Shown here: in pieces, positions 13,082-35,296 of the stretch
Numbering within the stretch: position 1 is the stretch's first letter
How the letters are laid out: each line of letters starts with the position of its first letter
Origin: Diplosphaera chodatii
Taxonomy: Eukaryota; Chlorophyta; Trebouxiophyceae; Prasiolales; Stichococcaceae
Assembly: GCA_032358165.1 (NCBI GenBank)
Contig: JAALGY010000023.1
Location: 930,001 to 994,000 of the forward strand
Length of the DNA: 64,000 nt
Direction: 5' to 3'
Translations under genes and position numbers: made by a program
The notes under the pieces: generated by a model
What the model saw: the letters and a program-made list of their open reading frames with translations, nothing else
Told to the model about the DNA's origin: nothing
The model's database searches: none

Positions 13082-13480
13082 GCGCCGCACAGCGTAGTCC
13101 ACTTCTGAACCCGTCCGAACAGCGTATCGATGCCTGTCAGGTTGTGGTCTCAGTCTGAACAGTGTGAGGTTGCACCATGGCGCTCTGTGTTGCACAACAT
13201 CAACAATCTGCACGCTGCTTGCCAAGCGGCTGCCCTGTGCGTTGATCCACACTTGGTGCTGTAGCCCAACGAGTGTGGTGTCAAGCTGCAAATGCTCGAC
13301 AATCCAAAGTGAGACAGAGCACATCGTCATCCTCGATCGCTCCAAGGCCATTCCACCATGGCTCATGTGCACACTGCAGCTGGGCACTTACACACTGGCA
13401 AACCCCTCTTGAACTGGCCACTGTGCAACATCTGTCGCGCCGCTGTGATTTCACTGCGGTTGTTCGCAGGTATAGCTTGC
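13082..13480. promoter_or_regulatory. Divergent intergenic region between eEF1A-KMT and GDPD
   Basis: About 400 bases separate the two divergent start codons, so both promoters should lie here. An in-frame upstream ATG at 13358 could extend the GDPD protein, or the region could hold a 5' UTR exon. No clear TATA box was recognised. Confidence 0.4.
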
Positions 13481-14717
13481 ATGCATGCGTGCAGCGACTT
13501 CGCGCTGATAGCACACAGAGGCTTCAGCTCACAAGCGCCTGAGAACACCTTCGCAGCGTTTGAGCTTGCCGTTGACAACAGCTTTGCAGCGATTGAGCTT
13601 GACGTGCAACTGACGGCAGATGGCGTACCAGTTGTGCTACATGATGGTGAGCTGCGGCGGGTGGCAGGCGGACAGCAAGCGGGCTGCATACATGATTTGT
13701 CTGCCGAACATGCTGCGCTCATCGACGTGGGCAGCTGGTTCGGAGCAGCCTTCGTGAGAGAGCGCATCCCGCGCCTGCATGATGTGCTGCGGCGCTACCG
13801 GGGGCGGACACACCTACACATGGTGCCCGCAGCTGTGTTGCATGCCGTGCGGGGCGCCTTACCGTTGCATCAAGCCAACACTGACACGTGGGGCGACCAG
13901 GTCAAGTATACGTCAAGACTTGTGGTGCCCCATCGTGATGCAGGAGTTAAAGTCGGCCGAGCAGCAGCTGCCGTCTACCGTGGCGGCAGCGCTCAAGGCC
14001 TGCAACTGGCTGGATAAGCATGGCAAGCCAACATATGGCGGAGGTCCAGTTGCAGCTGCACAATCAGAAGATGCGTTTGCTGTTCCTGGGCTCACGATCA
14101 CTTCCTTCCATCTTCAGCAGCTGCAGGCATGCATCCAGGTGCGGGGCACACTGGTTACGGTGTGACGTTCGCACACTAATAATGCTAATGATGCTGTATA
14201 GCTGGGCATCGCTGCAAACCATATCCAAATGACAATGATGGACCGATGGCTCCACATTGGCATTTTTGTCTGGAACACCTTGCTATTCCTGGCCCCTCGT
14301 GCAGCTGCTGCCTGAGGTGCGGCACGGGTGGTTGGTACAGCGCATTGACGATGACAGCCTGAAAGCAGCTGCAGAGGCAGGAGTAGACGGAATCTACCCA
14401 CGTGCGAATGCTGCAACTCATGCGGCGGTCGCAGCAGCGCTTGCAAAGGGGTTCACAGTGCGTGCATGGGGCGTCAGAAATGTCGAGGTGAGCTCAGACC
14501 ATCTGTGTGCCCAGTCACCTGTCGAGGCAGGTCCCGAGCCGTGTCGTTGACAACTAACCCATGTGGTCAGCTCAAGGACTGCTGCGCGCAGTTGCTGCGG
14601 CATGTGCACAAATGCGGTGTGCAAGGAGCAACAGTAGACTGGCCGGACATTGCACTGACGGCTGTAAGGACCGAATTTCAGGGTGTCGGGACTGCAGAGC
14701 AGCAACTTGACAGCTAA
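13481..14717 (+). CDS. Glycerophosphodiester phosphodiesterase (GDPD family)
   Basis: Hydrolyses glycerophosphodiesters to glycerol-3-phosphate and an alcohol; in plants and algae the family serves phosphate recycling from deacylated phospholipids. Four exons, 13481-13822, 13944-14138, 14305-14487 and 14571-14717, join in frame to 288 residues, a normal size for a single GDPD TIM barrel. Catalytic features: AHRG (residues 11-14), ENTFAAFE, the acidic AIELDVQLT, the second histidine in VVLHDGELRR, and MELKS made by splicing exon 1 to exon 2. Later barrel strands read ITSFHLQQL, GWLVQRID and VDGIYPR, and the last exon carries GVQGATVDWPD. No signal peptide is obvious with this start. An in-frame ATG at 13358 would add 41 residues with no recognisable family match. 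Confidence 0.88.
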
Positions 14718-15299
14718 GATTGCCGAAGACATTGACGATGTCTGGCTCCACATGTTGTTTGGCAGACCATGAGAGCTGACATCACATGGAATGCTGAAAT
14801 TGGTGTGTGCATCTTGCGCAGCTTCGTTCTTGCCAATATCAGAGGCATCCGCATAGTACATGAACTATTTACAACAGCCAGAAGACGATGGTTTGGGCAG
14901 GAAAACCATGCTCAACCACCTTGCTGGCTACCACCAGCTGCATAAGATAGATGAATGAACCAACAGCTTGGCTGCAGGCAACGGTGGTAGCATATCAATC
15001 ATCTTATGGGGCCTTGACACACATCTCGCAGGGATTTCAGGAAAGTCTGTTACAGCACAGCTACACCGACCTAAAAAATCGACAGCAGCTGACTGTGTGA
15101 CGTCCGAAGTCCTGCAACCTATGTATGTCTGCTACTAGACAGTTGGCTGTGGCCTTGTCAAGTCAAGCACAATGATCATCGTAGCTGCCTGCGAACATGC
15201 TGAACCCTCTGCTGCAAAACCACAGGCAGACGCAACATTCAGCACCATGCGGACACATGTGTGTTGCTCGCCTCAAGGCAGCGGACACGCTGAACCCTC
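14718..15299. other. Convergent intergenic region between GDPD and CHD genes
   Basis: A 582-base spacer holding the two 3' ends. Two minus-strand TGTAA signals are present (TTACA on the plus strand at 15050-15054 and 14869-14873), suitable for the CHD gene. No coding feature was recognised. Confidence 0.5.
15050..15054 (-). terminator. TGTAA poly(A) signal candidate of the CHD gene
   Basis: TGTAA on the minus strand, about 245 bases beyond the CHD stop at 15300. A second copy lies at 14869-14873. Confidence 0.4.
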
Positions 15300-25620
<10,321 letters not shown>

Positions 25621-26526
25621 GTTTGCTGACTGTCACAAGCACGCACTCGGCCAGCTTTACCACCCCACACGGTCATCATGATTACGTCATCTCACTGGGC
25701 TGATGGCCAAACCCTAAGGAAACTACCGTATGGTAACATGGCCGTGTAATACCTCGCAACCTTATGGCGACCACAATTGGGGAGTATACTTGTGGCATGC
25801 ACTTCATAAAAAGTTTCGCATTCATCGAAGTTTCTCGAAAACGTTTTCAGGTCATACACATGGTGTGTCGTGACGCCTGCTGTGCAAGCTTGATCATGGT
25901 GCTGTGGCACCTTGCACGCGTGGACGCCGCAATTAGAGGAACGCTATTGGTGTCGCACCTGATGTCCGTGTATGGAGCAAACATGTCGTTGCAGATGGAA
26001 GTGGTTTGTGTGCCACCTACCCATGCGGACTGTACAATTAGAGTAGGTAGGTGGCGGTATGAGTGCACCCCTGTTTTGCGAGCAGCAGCGGAGAACAGCT
26101 GAACAAACCAAAGTGAACATGCCAGCAGGAGAAGCGCCGGCTGCATGGTTCATGCACGCAGATGTGTGGAATGGTGAGGCAATCAGCGGTTCTGCACACA
26201 AGCATGGTCCAAGCGCACGTCACACGAGATGCATGCTTCCCTCTTGTCAATCCAGCAGCTGATGTTATCGAACTTGTGCAGACTGCTTGGTCGATTCGCC
26301 TCGCTCCATCTGCGTCAACAGGTTTGAGATAGTGTGTCAGGCCAGTCAGCTCAGGGCGCCAGACGGCAAGAGGCCAGACAGCGGAGACCGCCGTTTATGC
26401 CAGGGGTAGGGTTTACCTGCACTTCGAGCAGCTCGAGCTGGTCAGACACTTCCGGAGCAGCGATACACCGCTCAGCGACCGTGTACGCTCACAGCACTCC
26501 TCGTGCTGAATCCTGATAGCACGGAC
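25621..26526. promoter_or_regulatory. Divergent intergenic region between CHD and LAMMER kinase genes
   Basis: A 906-base spacer between divergent starts. It is visibly more AT-rich than the flanking exons and has no convincing gene. It contains the inverted repeat at 26012-26055 and two copies of a CAATTAGAG word (near 25929 and 26035). Promoters of both genes are expected here. Confidence 0.45.
26012..26055. repeat. Perfect 10-bp inverted repeat with 24-base loop
   Basis: Arms gccacctacc (26012-26021) and ggtaggtggc (26046-26055) are exact reverse complements around a 24-base loop. They could form a hairpin in RNA or be paired binding sites. No gene-end or element context explains the repeat. 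Confidence 0.6.
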
Positions 26527-29500
26527 ATGGCCTCCACACGCGCCAAGCGGGCGGCGGAGGCCGCCAGCGGCCGTGACAAGGCAGCGAAGGCAGAGCAGGC
26601 ACAAGCGACAACAGCTGAGCAGCAGAACGGCGAGGTGCAGAAGCGGCGACGCAGTCCTAGTCCAGCTCGCCGCGACGACAAGCGGAGACGCACAGCAAGT
26701 CCGCAGGTGGGCAGGGCAACCTGGACGACCAACTGGTGTCGTAACATCCAAGCCCAATCTCGCCGCATAGGCCGTCTACTAGGGGTATCTGTTCATGTAC
26801 GGCACAGCATTGCTTACTACAGCTCTGGCATGGACTGTCGCGGATTCGACAGGCCCCATCGGGTTGCTGTCAAGCGGTGCAGCGTCGGTGGATGCGGCAG
26901 GCTTCTGTGGCTCGCAACCTGCAGGTCGTGGCCTGTCGCGATCTATAGCCGTTGATCCGGTTCCTGCCACTCAACGCCTTGCCATCGCTGTGCTCGTCGT
27001 CCCTCTGTTGCTCTGCACGCCGAGTATGTCGATATCCGCAGGCGCCGCGCATGGCACGGTGCCACACCATTGTCAGTGTGCTGCAGTCCATCAGATCGGC
27101 CTGGCCCCGCGTGTGCAGATAGGCAGACGCAACCTGTGGTGAAGGTGCTGCCCAGGGCGCAGGCTGTCGCACAGCATATATACCTGAAAAAAATGATCTA
27201 CAATGCAGACTGGCGAACCGCCAGATAAAAGGCAGAAGCGGGCGGTGGCGCGGCCTGGAGTGCCGCAGCCCACACGCAAATCGGCTTTCGTGGTGCCGAA
27301 CCGTCCATCGCCGCCGGAGCGGCCGCCTGACAAGGACGGCCATTTCGTCTTTGAGCTGGGGGACAACCTAACCTCCCGATGTGAGTTGCTTTGCTTTGCA
27401 GTACAGGGTTGTTTGCAATGCTCATGCCGCATGACTCCTGCAGCGAATCAGGCACTGGTACCAGCAGATATATTGGCAGAGCCGAGACCACAGACACTCA
27501 TTTATTGTCAACAGATAAAATCCTCAGCAAGATGGGAGAAGGCACATTCGGGCGGGTGCTCGAGTGCTGGGACAGAAAGAACAAGGACTACTGCGCGATC
27601 AAGGTGGTCCGGGCGATCAGAAAGTACCGCGATGCCGCTATGATAGAGGTGAGCCATGTTTGCCACATGCATTGAGACCCGCGCTGACAGGTCGATGTTT
27701 CTGGCGCCGCATAGAGCATTGATCCAACTGCCAGGTGATGCTGACCTATGCTGCGCAACATTTGGGGGCCTGCCATCTTGCAGCAACCGACGATGTGACA
27801 ACCTGTGCACTGCAGCTGGAGGTGCTGCATACACTGGAGGCCAATGACCCAGATGGGCAATGGTAAGCGTGCGCACAGTCGGACCGACAGTAGAAGTTCA
27901 CACCACCCTGGGCGCACCTAATGCCCTGCATGACTGCGAGCTGCTCAGTTGTTGCCGGACGGACGTGTGATATACCCAATCTTGCAGGCACTGCGTGACG
28001 CTGCGGGAGTGGTTTGACTACCGCGGGCATGTGTGCATGGTGTTCGAGCGGCTGGGGCTGTCGCTGTACGATTTCCTGCGGAAGAACAGCTACCGGCCAT
28101 TCCACGCGGACATCATCCGCGCCTTCGGCCGCCAGCTGCTGGAGGCGGTGGCGTACCTGCACGACCTGGGCCTGATCCACACAGACCTGAAGCCGGAGAA
28201 CATCCTGCTGCAGTCGCCACAGTACGACAAGAAGACGCCGCCAGCGAACTCCAGGTCAGTACCTCCCTGATGCACCGTCGCTGCCTTTTGCGTACAGATG
28301 CTCCTCAGTTGCCGAGCAGAGAATGCTCATGTGGTGCCCAGCGCGGCAGCGCCAAATGGCAAGTCAAACACGCAAATTTCTTACACTCTTGTCAGGAAAT
28401 CAATAAACAAATGCCTGCAGATATCTCCCAATGCGCAGGGGCTGACCGGAAGGCAACAATTGCATGCTGCAGTCTGGCTGTACCCCGCTCTCGGCGCAGA
28501 GGCCGCAGGGCTAGAAGCCTGAGTGCTCGGCCAGCATATGAGGACTGACACCGGTATCAGTGCTGCTGCGGTCGCAGGGTGGGGCGGCCGGCGATCACTT
28601 GGGACGAGGTGCCGGGGGCTGGGCCCCTGGTCATGGCGCCCGCTGGCCAGGCGCCCCTCGTGGTTGCCACCCTGCAGGCGTAGGCACCCAGGCCCATCAG
28701 TCCCTGACGAGTTTGGGTGTCAGATGTTGTGTGTATCTTATGCATGTTCTACGCGGGCCTGCGGCGCCGTGTCCCAGACCATCCGGGGCCTGACATCTGA
28801 AGCCAGCATTCAGGAGCCGGCGAAAGACAACGTTTGTCCTGCCAAACACAGAGAGAGGACGGGCGCAGCAGCACGGTTTATAGCAGTGGCTTCAGTGATG
28901 ACCTGAAAGGGCGGCTTCTGACAGCTGTGGTACTGTGCTGCAGGGTAGGGCGGCGGGTGCCCATCAGCAGCAATATCAAGGTCATCGACTTCGGCAGCGC
29001 GACCTTTGATGACCAGTACCACAGCACAATAGTCAGCACACGGCACTACAGGGCACCAGAGGTAGGCACTGCTACGGTAGCAGAACCTGGAGCCCAGCGG
29101 AATGCACTGTTTTTGCACATGATATTCTGGCCCTAGAAGATGCCTTGCCCTGTGCTCCATATGCCATGATGCTTTGCAGGTGATATTGGGGCTGGGCTGG
29201 ACGTACCCGTGTGACATCTGGTCGTGCGGCTGCATCTTGGTTGAGCTTGCGACTGGGGACGCTCTGTTCCAGGTATGGCACATGTCCCTGCGCACGCACT
29301 GCAGTGTCGTTGCTTGGTTTGCTGTGAGGTAGGATGTCCTGACATCCAACTCGTGCTTGACAGACGCATGAAAACCTGGAGCACCTGGCAATGATGGAGG
29401 CGGTGCTGGGCTCCATCCCAGAGAGCATGGGCCGGAGAGCATCACGTGACGCTGAGAAGGTTGAAACTGCAGCCATTGGGAGGTTCACGGCGGCACTATC

Positions 29501-30003
29501 AAATCCTGTTGATCAGGGCGTCAGATGTCTGCCTGACGTTTTGCTGAAGGAGACGTAATGTGCATGCAGTACTTTCGGCGGCGAGGGAAGCTCGCATGGC
29601 CAGAGGCAGCCTCCAGCCGCAAGTCGGTGCGCGCAGTGCAGCGGTTAGCAGGGCTGCAAAAGCACATTGCAGCGTCATGCGACGCCTCTCTGAAGCCGGT
29701 GTTGCAGTCACTGGTAAGGTCCTGAGCTTCTAAGCAGTGCTGCAGGCTGGTGCACATCGTCAATAGCAAAGTGCAGAAGGCCAATTTCAAGTTTCATAAA
29801 CCGCTGTGCCTGTGCTGTGCCACAATCAGTGCAATCTGGCTGCACAGGTTGAGCTGTTGCGGCAAATGATGGCCTATGAGCCTGACAAGCGCATCAGTGC
29901 CGTCAAGGCCCTGCAGCACAGCTTCTTCAACCCACCGGCATCGCCACAGTCAGAGACAGCAGCATCCCCAGCAGCAACAGCGGCAGCGGCAGCGGCGACG
30001 TAA
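26527..30003 (+). CDS. LAMMER-type dual-specificity kinase (CLK/AFC family)
   Basis: CLK/AFC kinase, expected to phosphorylate SR splicing factors in the nucleus. Ten exons (26527-26706, 27209-27380, 27515-27648, 27816-27862, 27988-28254, 28944-29061, 29180-29272, 29364-29459, 29570-29713, 29848-30003) join in frame to 468 residues, matching the size of plant AFC kinases. The N-terminal third is basic and low in complexity, with [16 protein letters not shown], a likely nuclear-targeting region. Kinase motifs: GEGTFG (125-130), CAIKVV with the ATP lysine at 147, [10 protein letters not shown] with the catalytic Asp at 244, VIDFGSATF (DFG Asp at 282), [10 protein letters not shown], and the subfamily signature [11 protein letters not shown] at 343-353. 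The C-terminal lobe ends [16 protein letters not shown] plus an Ala-rich tail. All introns are GT-AG. Specificity is inferred from the family. Confidence 0.93.
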
Positions 30004-30400
30004 TCGTTGACAGCACGCTGCGATGGCCGACGCGCCACGCTGCAGCGCAAGGGCTGTCTGAGTGGTGCAAAGGCTATTGCACGCTTGAGGCCCGCTCCCG
30101 TAAAATTGTGTCCAGTTTGGGCATTGTTGGCATGTATGAGATTGTCAGTATGGTTTGGGGCGACAACGCAAGGCGTCATGTCACGATCTCGGTATTGCTT
30201 GGCAGCACACTGTAAACTGCAGAACCGGTAGGGTGCATCTGGTGTCATGGCAGGTCACAAGCTAGGTGCAGTCTGACAGATCTCACTTGTCGCTGACTCA
30301 CCCTGCCACCTCGGCATCATGGCGGCACCAAAACTCTCACAGGCGTCATAACTCAAATTAGACGGTCACGGGTGCGCGAGTTGACACAACACCAGTCAAC
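30004..30400. other. Tandem intergenic region between LAMMER kinase and ADI
   Basis: A 397-base spacer holding the kinase 3' UTR and the promoter of the next gene. TGTAA at 30211-30215 is a good poly(A) signal for the kinase, 208 bases after its stop. No other feature was seen. Confidence 0.5.
30211..30215 (+). terminator. TGTAA poly(A) signal of the LAMMER kinase gene
   Basis: TGTAA about 208 bases downstream of the stop at 30001-30003, in the position expected for an algal poly(A) signal. Confidence 0.55.
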
Positions 30401-33400
30401 ATGGAGAATGCTAATGGACTATTGGAGCACAAGCCAACCACAGCGCCACGCAGCCGGTCCTTCCAGGTTGTGCATGCGATCTGTCCAGCTGAAGTGCATC
30501 GGATCCAGACAGACGCCCAACATGACATGGGTCAGGGATGATATGTGTTGAACACTCCGGAATCTACTGGAGTGAATTAAGTATGATGCGGCTGCCGGCG
30601 TCTGCCTGCAGACCATGCGAAGCATGTGCTGTTGCGATACCGAAGTGGACTTGGAATGGCTGCATGGAGCAAGGACGCTGACGGAGTCACGCTTGTCATG
30701 TAGGACATATCTGAGGTGGCGCCACCGGAGGCTCCGGCGCCGCAGATGAAGAAGGCGCGTGAGCCGCAGCCAGGGGCCATGGCGGGTGATGTGTCGCAGG
30801 TGGGTCAGCGGCAGTCTCGATATGTGTCACAAAGGTGGCACTCTGATCATTCTTGGTTGGCTCTGTTGTAGATCTGTCCAACAACATCGCAAAACACACA
30901 TATGCATGACTAATGGGCCGGCAGCATATGCCAGTAGGTGGGCATTCGGGCGTGCCAGGAGGGGGAGAATGACACGGCGGAGGTTGTGATCGTGTTCGAG
31001 CCAGAGGGCACCTCCCTCATGATGGGCGGGCTCCACCCCCGGGTGAGTGGCAGTATTGAAACCGCCGGGCTGGCGGTCCTGTAGAGTCAAGCGACAGGGG
31101 CCACCTTGCGCCCAAAGTACCCGCACGAGGCACCTGATTATGGAGGGACTGGATGTCGCAGGCGTCACTGTTTGAGAAGCCGGTGAACCTGGAAGCTGCC
31201 AAGACCTCCCACTCCGAGTTCAGGTGCGTGGTTCGCATCCCATTCAACTCGAGCAGACCTCAGGCAGCATGGCGACTGCTTCGCTGCACCCGCCAGTCGT
31301 TGCGTGCACGCAGTCAGCTGGCTGTTGCGGTGGCAGGCGGGTGATGCGCGAGCACGGGGTGAAGGTGCTGACGGTGCGCGACATCCTGTCGTACGGCGTG
31401 GAGGACCATGTGGGCGCCCGCGTGGAGCTGGAGGACCTGGCCATGGTGGTGGGCGGCACCTTGCTGCCATGCACCTGCACCCCATGCTGCTGTGTGTGGC
31501 GGCCTGAGCAGTCCGCTGCGCCGCCTGGCCCCTCGACCGAAGCTGTTCACGATCCTTGCGGCCCCGCTTCCGCCAGAACGTCTGCTTGGCAGCCAACACT
31601 GCGCGCAGCTGGCGCTGCGCTGACGCCGCACATCCCCGCGCTCGCCTGCGCAGGCGCTGAACTACGAGCTGGCGGAGGGCGTCAGCATCGACGACCTGGC
31701 GGAGGAGGACCGCTTCTACCTGAGCGACGAGTACAAGCGCACCGTGCTGGAGCACATGGGCACCAGCCAGCTGCTGGACATGCTGCTCATCCACCCCACC
31801 GTCTCCGTGTCGCCCAGCTACCGGGACACCGGGCTCACCGCCTCCTACACCTTCAAGCCGCTGTCCAACCTGGTGAGACTGATCGAATGTCGATGGTGCG
31901 ACTGGCATCCGTACAGTGGTGTTCTCTGCTGAGATGCATCCTGCTGACACCCTCATTGTGATTCGTTGCTCATGCATGCCAGACAGCCCGCACCAGTCAC
32001 ACCATCCGGCTGGCAGCGGCGCATCTCACTCTCATTTGTACCGCCGTGTAGGTGTACACACGTGACCAGCAGATCACAACGGCAAAGGGCATCGTCATGG
32101 CGCGGCTGCGCTCGTCAGTGCGGGAACTGGAGGTTGCGCTGATGAAGTTCTGCTTCGACAAGTTGGGTGCGTTTCAGGGCTATGCTTGCTGGAAGAGTTC
32201 ACCATCCAAGATGCGTTCCACTGTCACTTACTACTGCTAACTCTTTGCTTCCATAGTATGTCACCATTCACCTTGTTTTGAATTGCTCCACCAAGTTCCA
32301 CCATCGTCCAACAGAAACCTCTATGTTCCGCATGGACCCGTCGGCACCAAGCCATGCAAGCGACCTGCACAATCAAGATCCAGGCGTCTGATTCAACAGT
32401 CGTTCAACATATATCAGGTGTCAACATTGTGGGGGAGGTGCGGGAGCCGGGCTACCTGGAGGGCGGCGACTTCTGCCCAGCGTCTGCAGACCTTGCGTTT
32501 GTCGGCGTTGGGCTGCGCTCAAACTTCGAGGCAGTGCAGCAGCTGATGGAGGAGGATCTGTTTGGCTACCGGCGTGTGGCCGTCGTACGGGACGACTTTG
32601 AGCAGAACCAGGTTGGTGTGCGCAGTTGTTGGTCTGGCGCCATTCGCGTCTAGCGGAGTTTGTAGAGCCGTCAGCTGTCAAAGAACACTCGCATGCCCAG
32701 TTTTACATCAGCTGCAACATTACAGGCCTGAGGCCATTGCTTCTTTACGTATGCAGGACCGCATGCATTTGGATTGCGTATTCAGCATCATTGGGGATGA
32801 TGTGTGCATCATGATGGATGAGATGATGGGCGAGGAGTCTCCAACACGGCGGCTAGTTGATGAGTGGGTGCAGGTGGGATACCATCAAACGGCACAACTC
32901 TGCACGAGTTCTGCTCCGATGGCAGCAGGCACAGCACAGCGCAAGTGTGTCCAGTGTGAGTGCGACAAGAACTGGTAATATGCAGGAGGAGGGGGGTGGG
33001 AAGTACAAGCTCAACAAGCAGGGGATAGAGTTCAGCAGGTACCTGGAGGATGAGGGTTGGCACATCATCCCGATCAAGGCCGCCGACCAGCTGATGTACG
33101 GTTGCAATGTCCTGAACCTTGGCAACAGCCGCATCATCAGCGTCAACCCTGCCAGTGCCCGGCGAATAGTGAAGGATCCCCACTTTAAGGGCGATGTGCA
33201 GGTCATCGATTTCTCGCCCATCACGTCGATGTATGGCGCTGTACATTGCTCCAGCCAGGTGATCAAGCGCGCCAAGGACAGTGACTACAAGCAGTGGATC
33301 CAGACCAGCGATGGGCAGCGGCTGCAGTGGCCGCCCAAGGCGCTGCAGGAGACGCTCGGCCCCGCGGCATCAGCTGCATTGGCAGCAATCCCCGGCATGC

Positions 33401-33441
33401 CGCCACTTGGTCCCCCGCAGCGCACAGCCAGCAAGGCGTGA
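30401..33441 (+). CDS. Arginine deiminase (guanidino-group-modifying superfamily)
   Basis: Converts arginine to citrulline and ammonia, the first step of the arginine dihydrolase route. Exons 30704-30799, 30938-31042, 31162-31223, 31337-31445, 31654-31872, 32052-32166, 32418-32611, 32757-32873 and 32986-33441 join in frame. A first exon of 66 bases from the ATG at 30401 gives 512 residues, longer than bacterial enzymes (about 400-410). Signature elements: IVFEPEGTSLMMGGLHP, ASLFEKPVNLEAAKTSHSEF, REHGVKVLTVRDILSYGV, LEGGDF (Asp near 275), MHLDCVFSII with the catalytic His near 326, and MYGAVHCSSQVIKR with the probable nucleophile Cys near 449, where bacterial enzymes have a GGxxCMxxP-type loop. 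The N-terminal exon assignment is uncertain. The first about 60 residues could include an organelle-targeting segment, but I cannot show this. Confidence 0.85.
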
Positions 33442-33832
33442 TTGAGAGCCGCGGCCTTGACTGCACATTCTTGGCATTAGATAGGATCAGTTTTTCATTG
33501 TAGTGCTGCAGACAGAACATTCATTGGCCTGCTAGTGTGACCGGGCACATGCAGGCCCTGGGGAGGTAGCGTCGTAGCAGTTAGTGCTTCTGAAGCTTTT
33601 CGCTGTTGTGGTGGTGCTTCTTCTTTCATCTGGTTTGGCGAACCTACTCACTGTCTTGAAAATCTCACTGAGCACCTGCACCTCCCGTCCACTTGTGTTC
33701 GCCCAGCCTATGACCACTGCCAGGCCATCACGCCTAGAACCTGTCCCAGGCTACCGAGGGTGTGCAATGTCAGGCCAGCTGCTGCCGCATGTTCTCAGTG
33801 TCAATGCAGTCTAACGGAAGCAGCTGCCAGCA
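33442..33832. other. Convergent intergenic region between ADI and Aha1-like genes
   Basis: A 391-base spacer with both 3' ends. No canonical TGTAA was recognised for either gene and no coding feature was seen. Confidence 0.45.
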
Positions 33833-34339
33833 TCATTGCATTGCCAGCGCATTGAGGTCTGCCACATACTGTGCCAGACGCTCCATGATCGCTGGCTGCA
33901 GCCCGCTAATTGCTGCCTTTAAGTTCTGCTGAGCTGTAGCATCGCCATCAGAAGCGCTGACTGTGAACTCGTACTCGTCCGGGTCGTTCGTTGAGCAGAA
34001 CTCGCTTATGACAATGTCGCCCTTCACCTTGCTGTCCGTTTCCGTCCAGCAGCCTGTCCACTCCAGCGTAACCGTCAGGTCATACACGCTGAACACCTTG
34101 TTTCCCTTGCGCAGGGTCTGATATGCCTCCCCAGTGCAACTTCTGAGGCCAGTGATCTCGGCAGCGCCCAGCGACGCGTCCAGCTGCGCAGGTGGCAGCC
34201 CTGAGGCAAGCAACTCTGTCAGGCGCTGCCGGCTCCAGGCCACCCTGTTCCGCTCCTCCCAGTGCCATCCGTTGACGTTGCTGCCATCAGGTCGATCCTC
34301 CACATGCCAGCGGGGATCCCTGCGATCCCAGACTGCCAT
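33833..34339 (-). CDS. Aha1 N-terminal-domain protein (Hsp90 ATPase co-chaperone, Hch1-like)
   Basis: A single-exon reading frame of 168 residues from MAVWDRRDPRWHVEDRP. It matches the Aha1 N-terminal domain: RDPRW and NVNGWHWEERN at the start, then TGLRSCTGEA, RKGNKVFSVYDLTVTLEW, and a late helix ending LAQYVADLNALAMQ. That domain binds the middle segment of Hsp90 and stimulates its ATPase. The C-terminal START-like domain of full Aha1 is missing: the stop follows the N-domain and no further domain appears downstream, so the protein resembles yeast Hch1 in design. An in-frame ATG at 34363 would add eight residues. A downstream spliced C-domain is not excluded but there is no sign of one. Confidence 0.85.
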   Translation of the reverse strand: MAVWDRRDPRWHVEDRPDGSNVNGWHWEERNRVAWSRQRLTELLASGLPPAQLDASLGAAEITGLRSCTGEAYQTLRKGNKVFSVYDLTVTLEWTGCWTETDSKVKGDIVISEFCSTNDPDEYEFTVSASDGDATAQQNLKAAISGLQPAIMERLAQYVADLNALAMQ

Positions 34340-35296
34340 GACGGGCTGCTGCCGGCCCCCCAATCAGGAGAACCCAGTGACACGAGGCTGTGCCTGCGCT
34401 GGACCAGACCCTGCTGTGCTTGCAGTACCCAGCAGCACTTGAGCTGGGGGCAGCGCCTCTTCGTTCTGCTGTACTGGATGACTGGGTGTTTGCAGCGTTG
34501 TGCGCCAGCGCAGTACAGTATTCAAGAAAGTTGTAAGCCAAGCGACGCAGACGCGTGTGACACTGCCGACGGTTTCCAGCCAATACGTCCTGTTGTGTGA
34601 GTGTCAGGCAGGCAGCCTGATGTTGGAATTCGAAGCAGATGCGCAGGGTCAGTGGCATCCACAGAAACGCATTGCCAACTCTGCCACCTAACCTACGTAG
34701 TCTCAAAGCCGCAGAGCAGCGTACCACCCGATGACTGGAGCCGCAATTAGACTTTGAATTGAAGCGCGGCAGACGGCAGACTCGGTCCGCTGGCTGATTA
34801 GCTACAACGATTGGGGGAGCTAGTCACTACGAAGCATGAGCAAGCAGAGCAACACCATGTGCAATTGGGCATCATATCAATCACAACCTGCTTGTCGAAC
34901 ATTCATCAGGCACGCATCAGCACGGTGGGTTTGTTATCTGTGGCCACGCGGACAACTGCAACGGTGGAGGTGCATGTTGTCTGAGGACCTCAACATTGCA
35001 GCGTGGGTGATGCAACACATTGGACGGGTGGTAGTTGCTTCAGATTACTTGGGTTGATCAGCTGGCTTGAATTACCGTTCTCGCAGGATGAGCTCGTGAT
35101 GTTAATCACATGGTTCCATGCTGCGGGTCCAAATGCTTAGTGCCAGGTGTACCTTCGCACATTGAGGGCAAGCGACAGCACCTGGAAGCGTTGATCTGCA
35201 GACTCATGATACGTGACGCTGGCGACGCTCATGCCGCCAGGAACTTGATCATGGTCCGGATCGCCTGACAGCCAGTGCCAGCCCAAGGGCGGCACC
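34340..35296. promoter_or_regulatory. Divergent intergenic region between Aha1-like and VPS54 genes
   Basis: A 957-base spacer between divergent starts. Short open frames on both strands (for example 34500-34691 plus and 34287-34727 minus) have no recognisable domains. Expected to hold two promoters and 5' UTRs. Confidence 0.4.

Noticed and set aside
13358..13480. Upstream ATG extension of the GDPD gene
   Set aside because: In frame, but the added 41 residues match nothing in the family and read like promoter or 5' UTR sequence. ATG 13481 places the catalytic AHRG normally near the N-terminus.
34287..34727. 146-codon minus-strand open frame overlapping the Aha1-like start
   Set aside because: It is in another frame, with no recognisable domain and no splice arrangement that improves the Aha1 model. 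Treated as upstream region.
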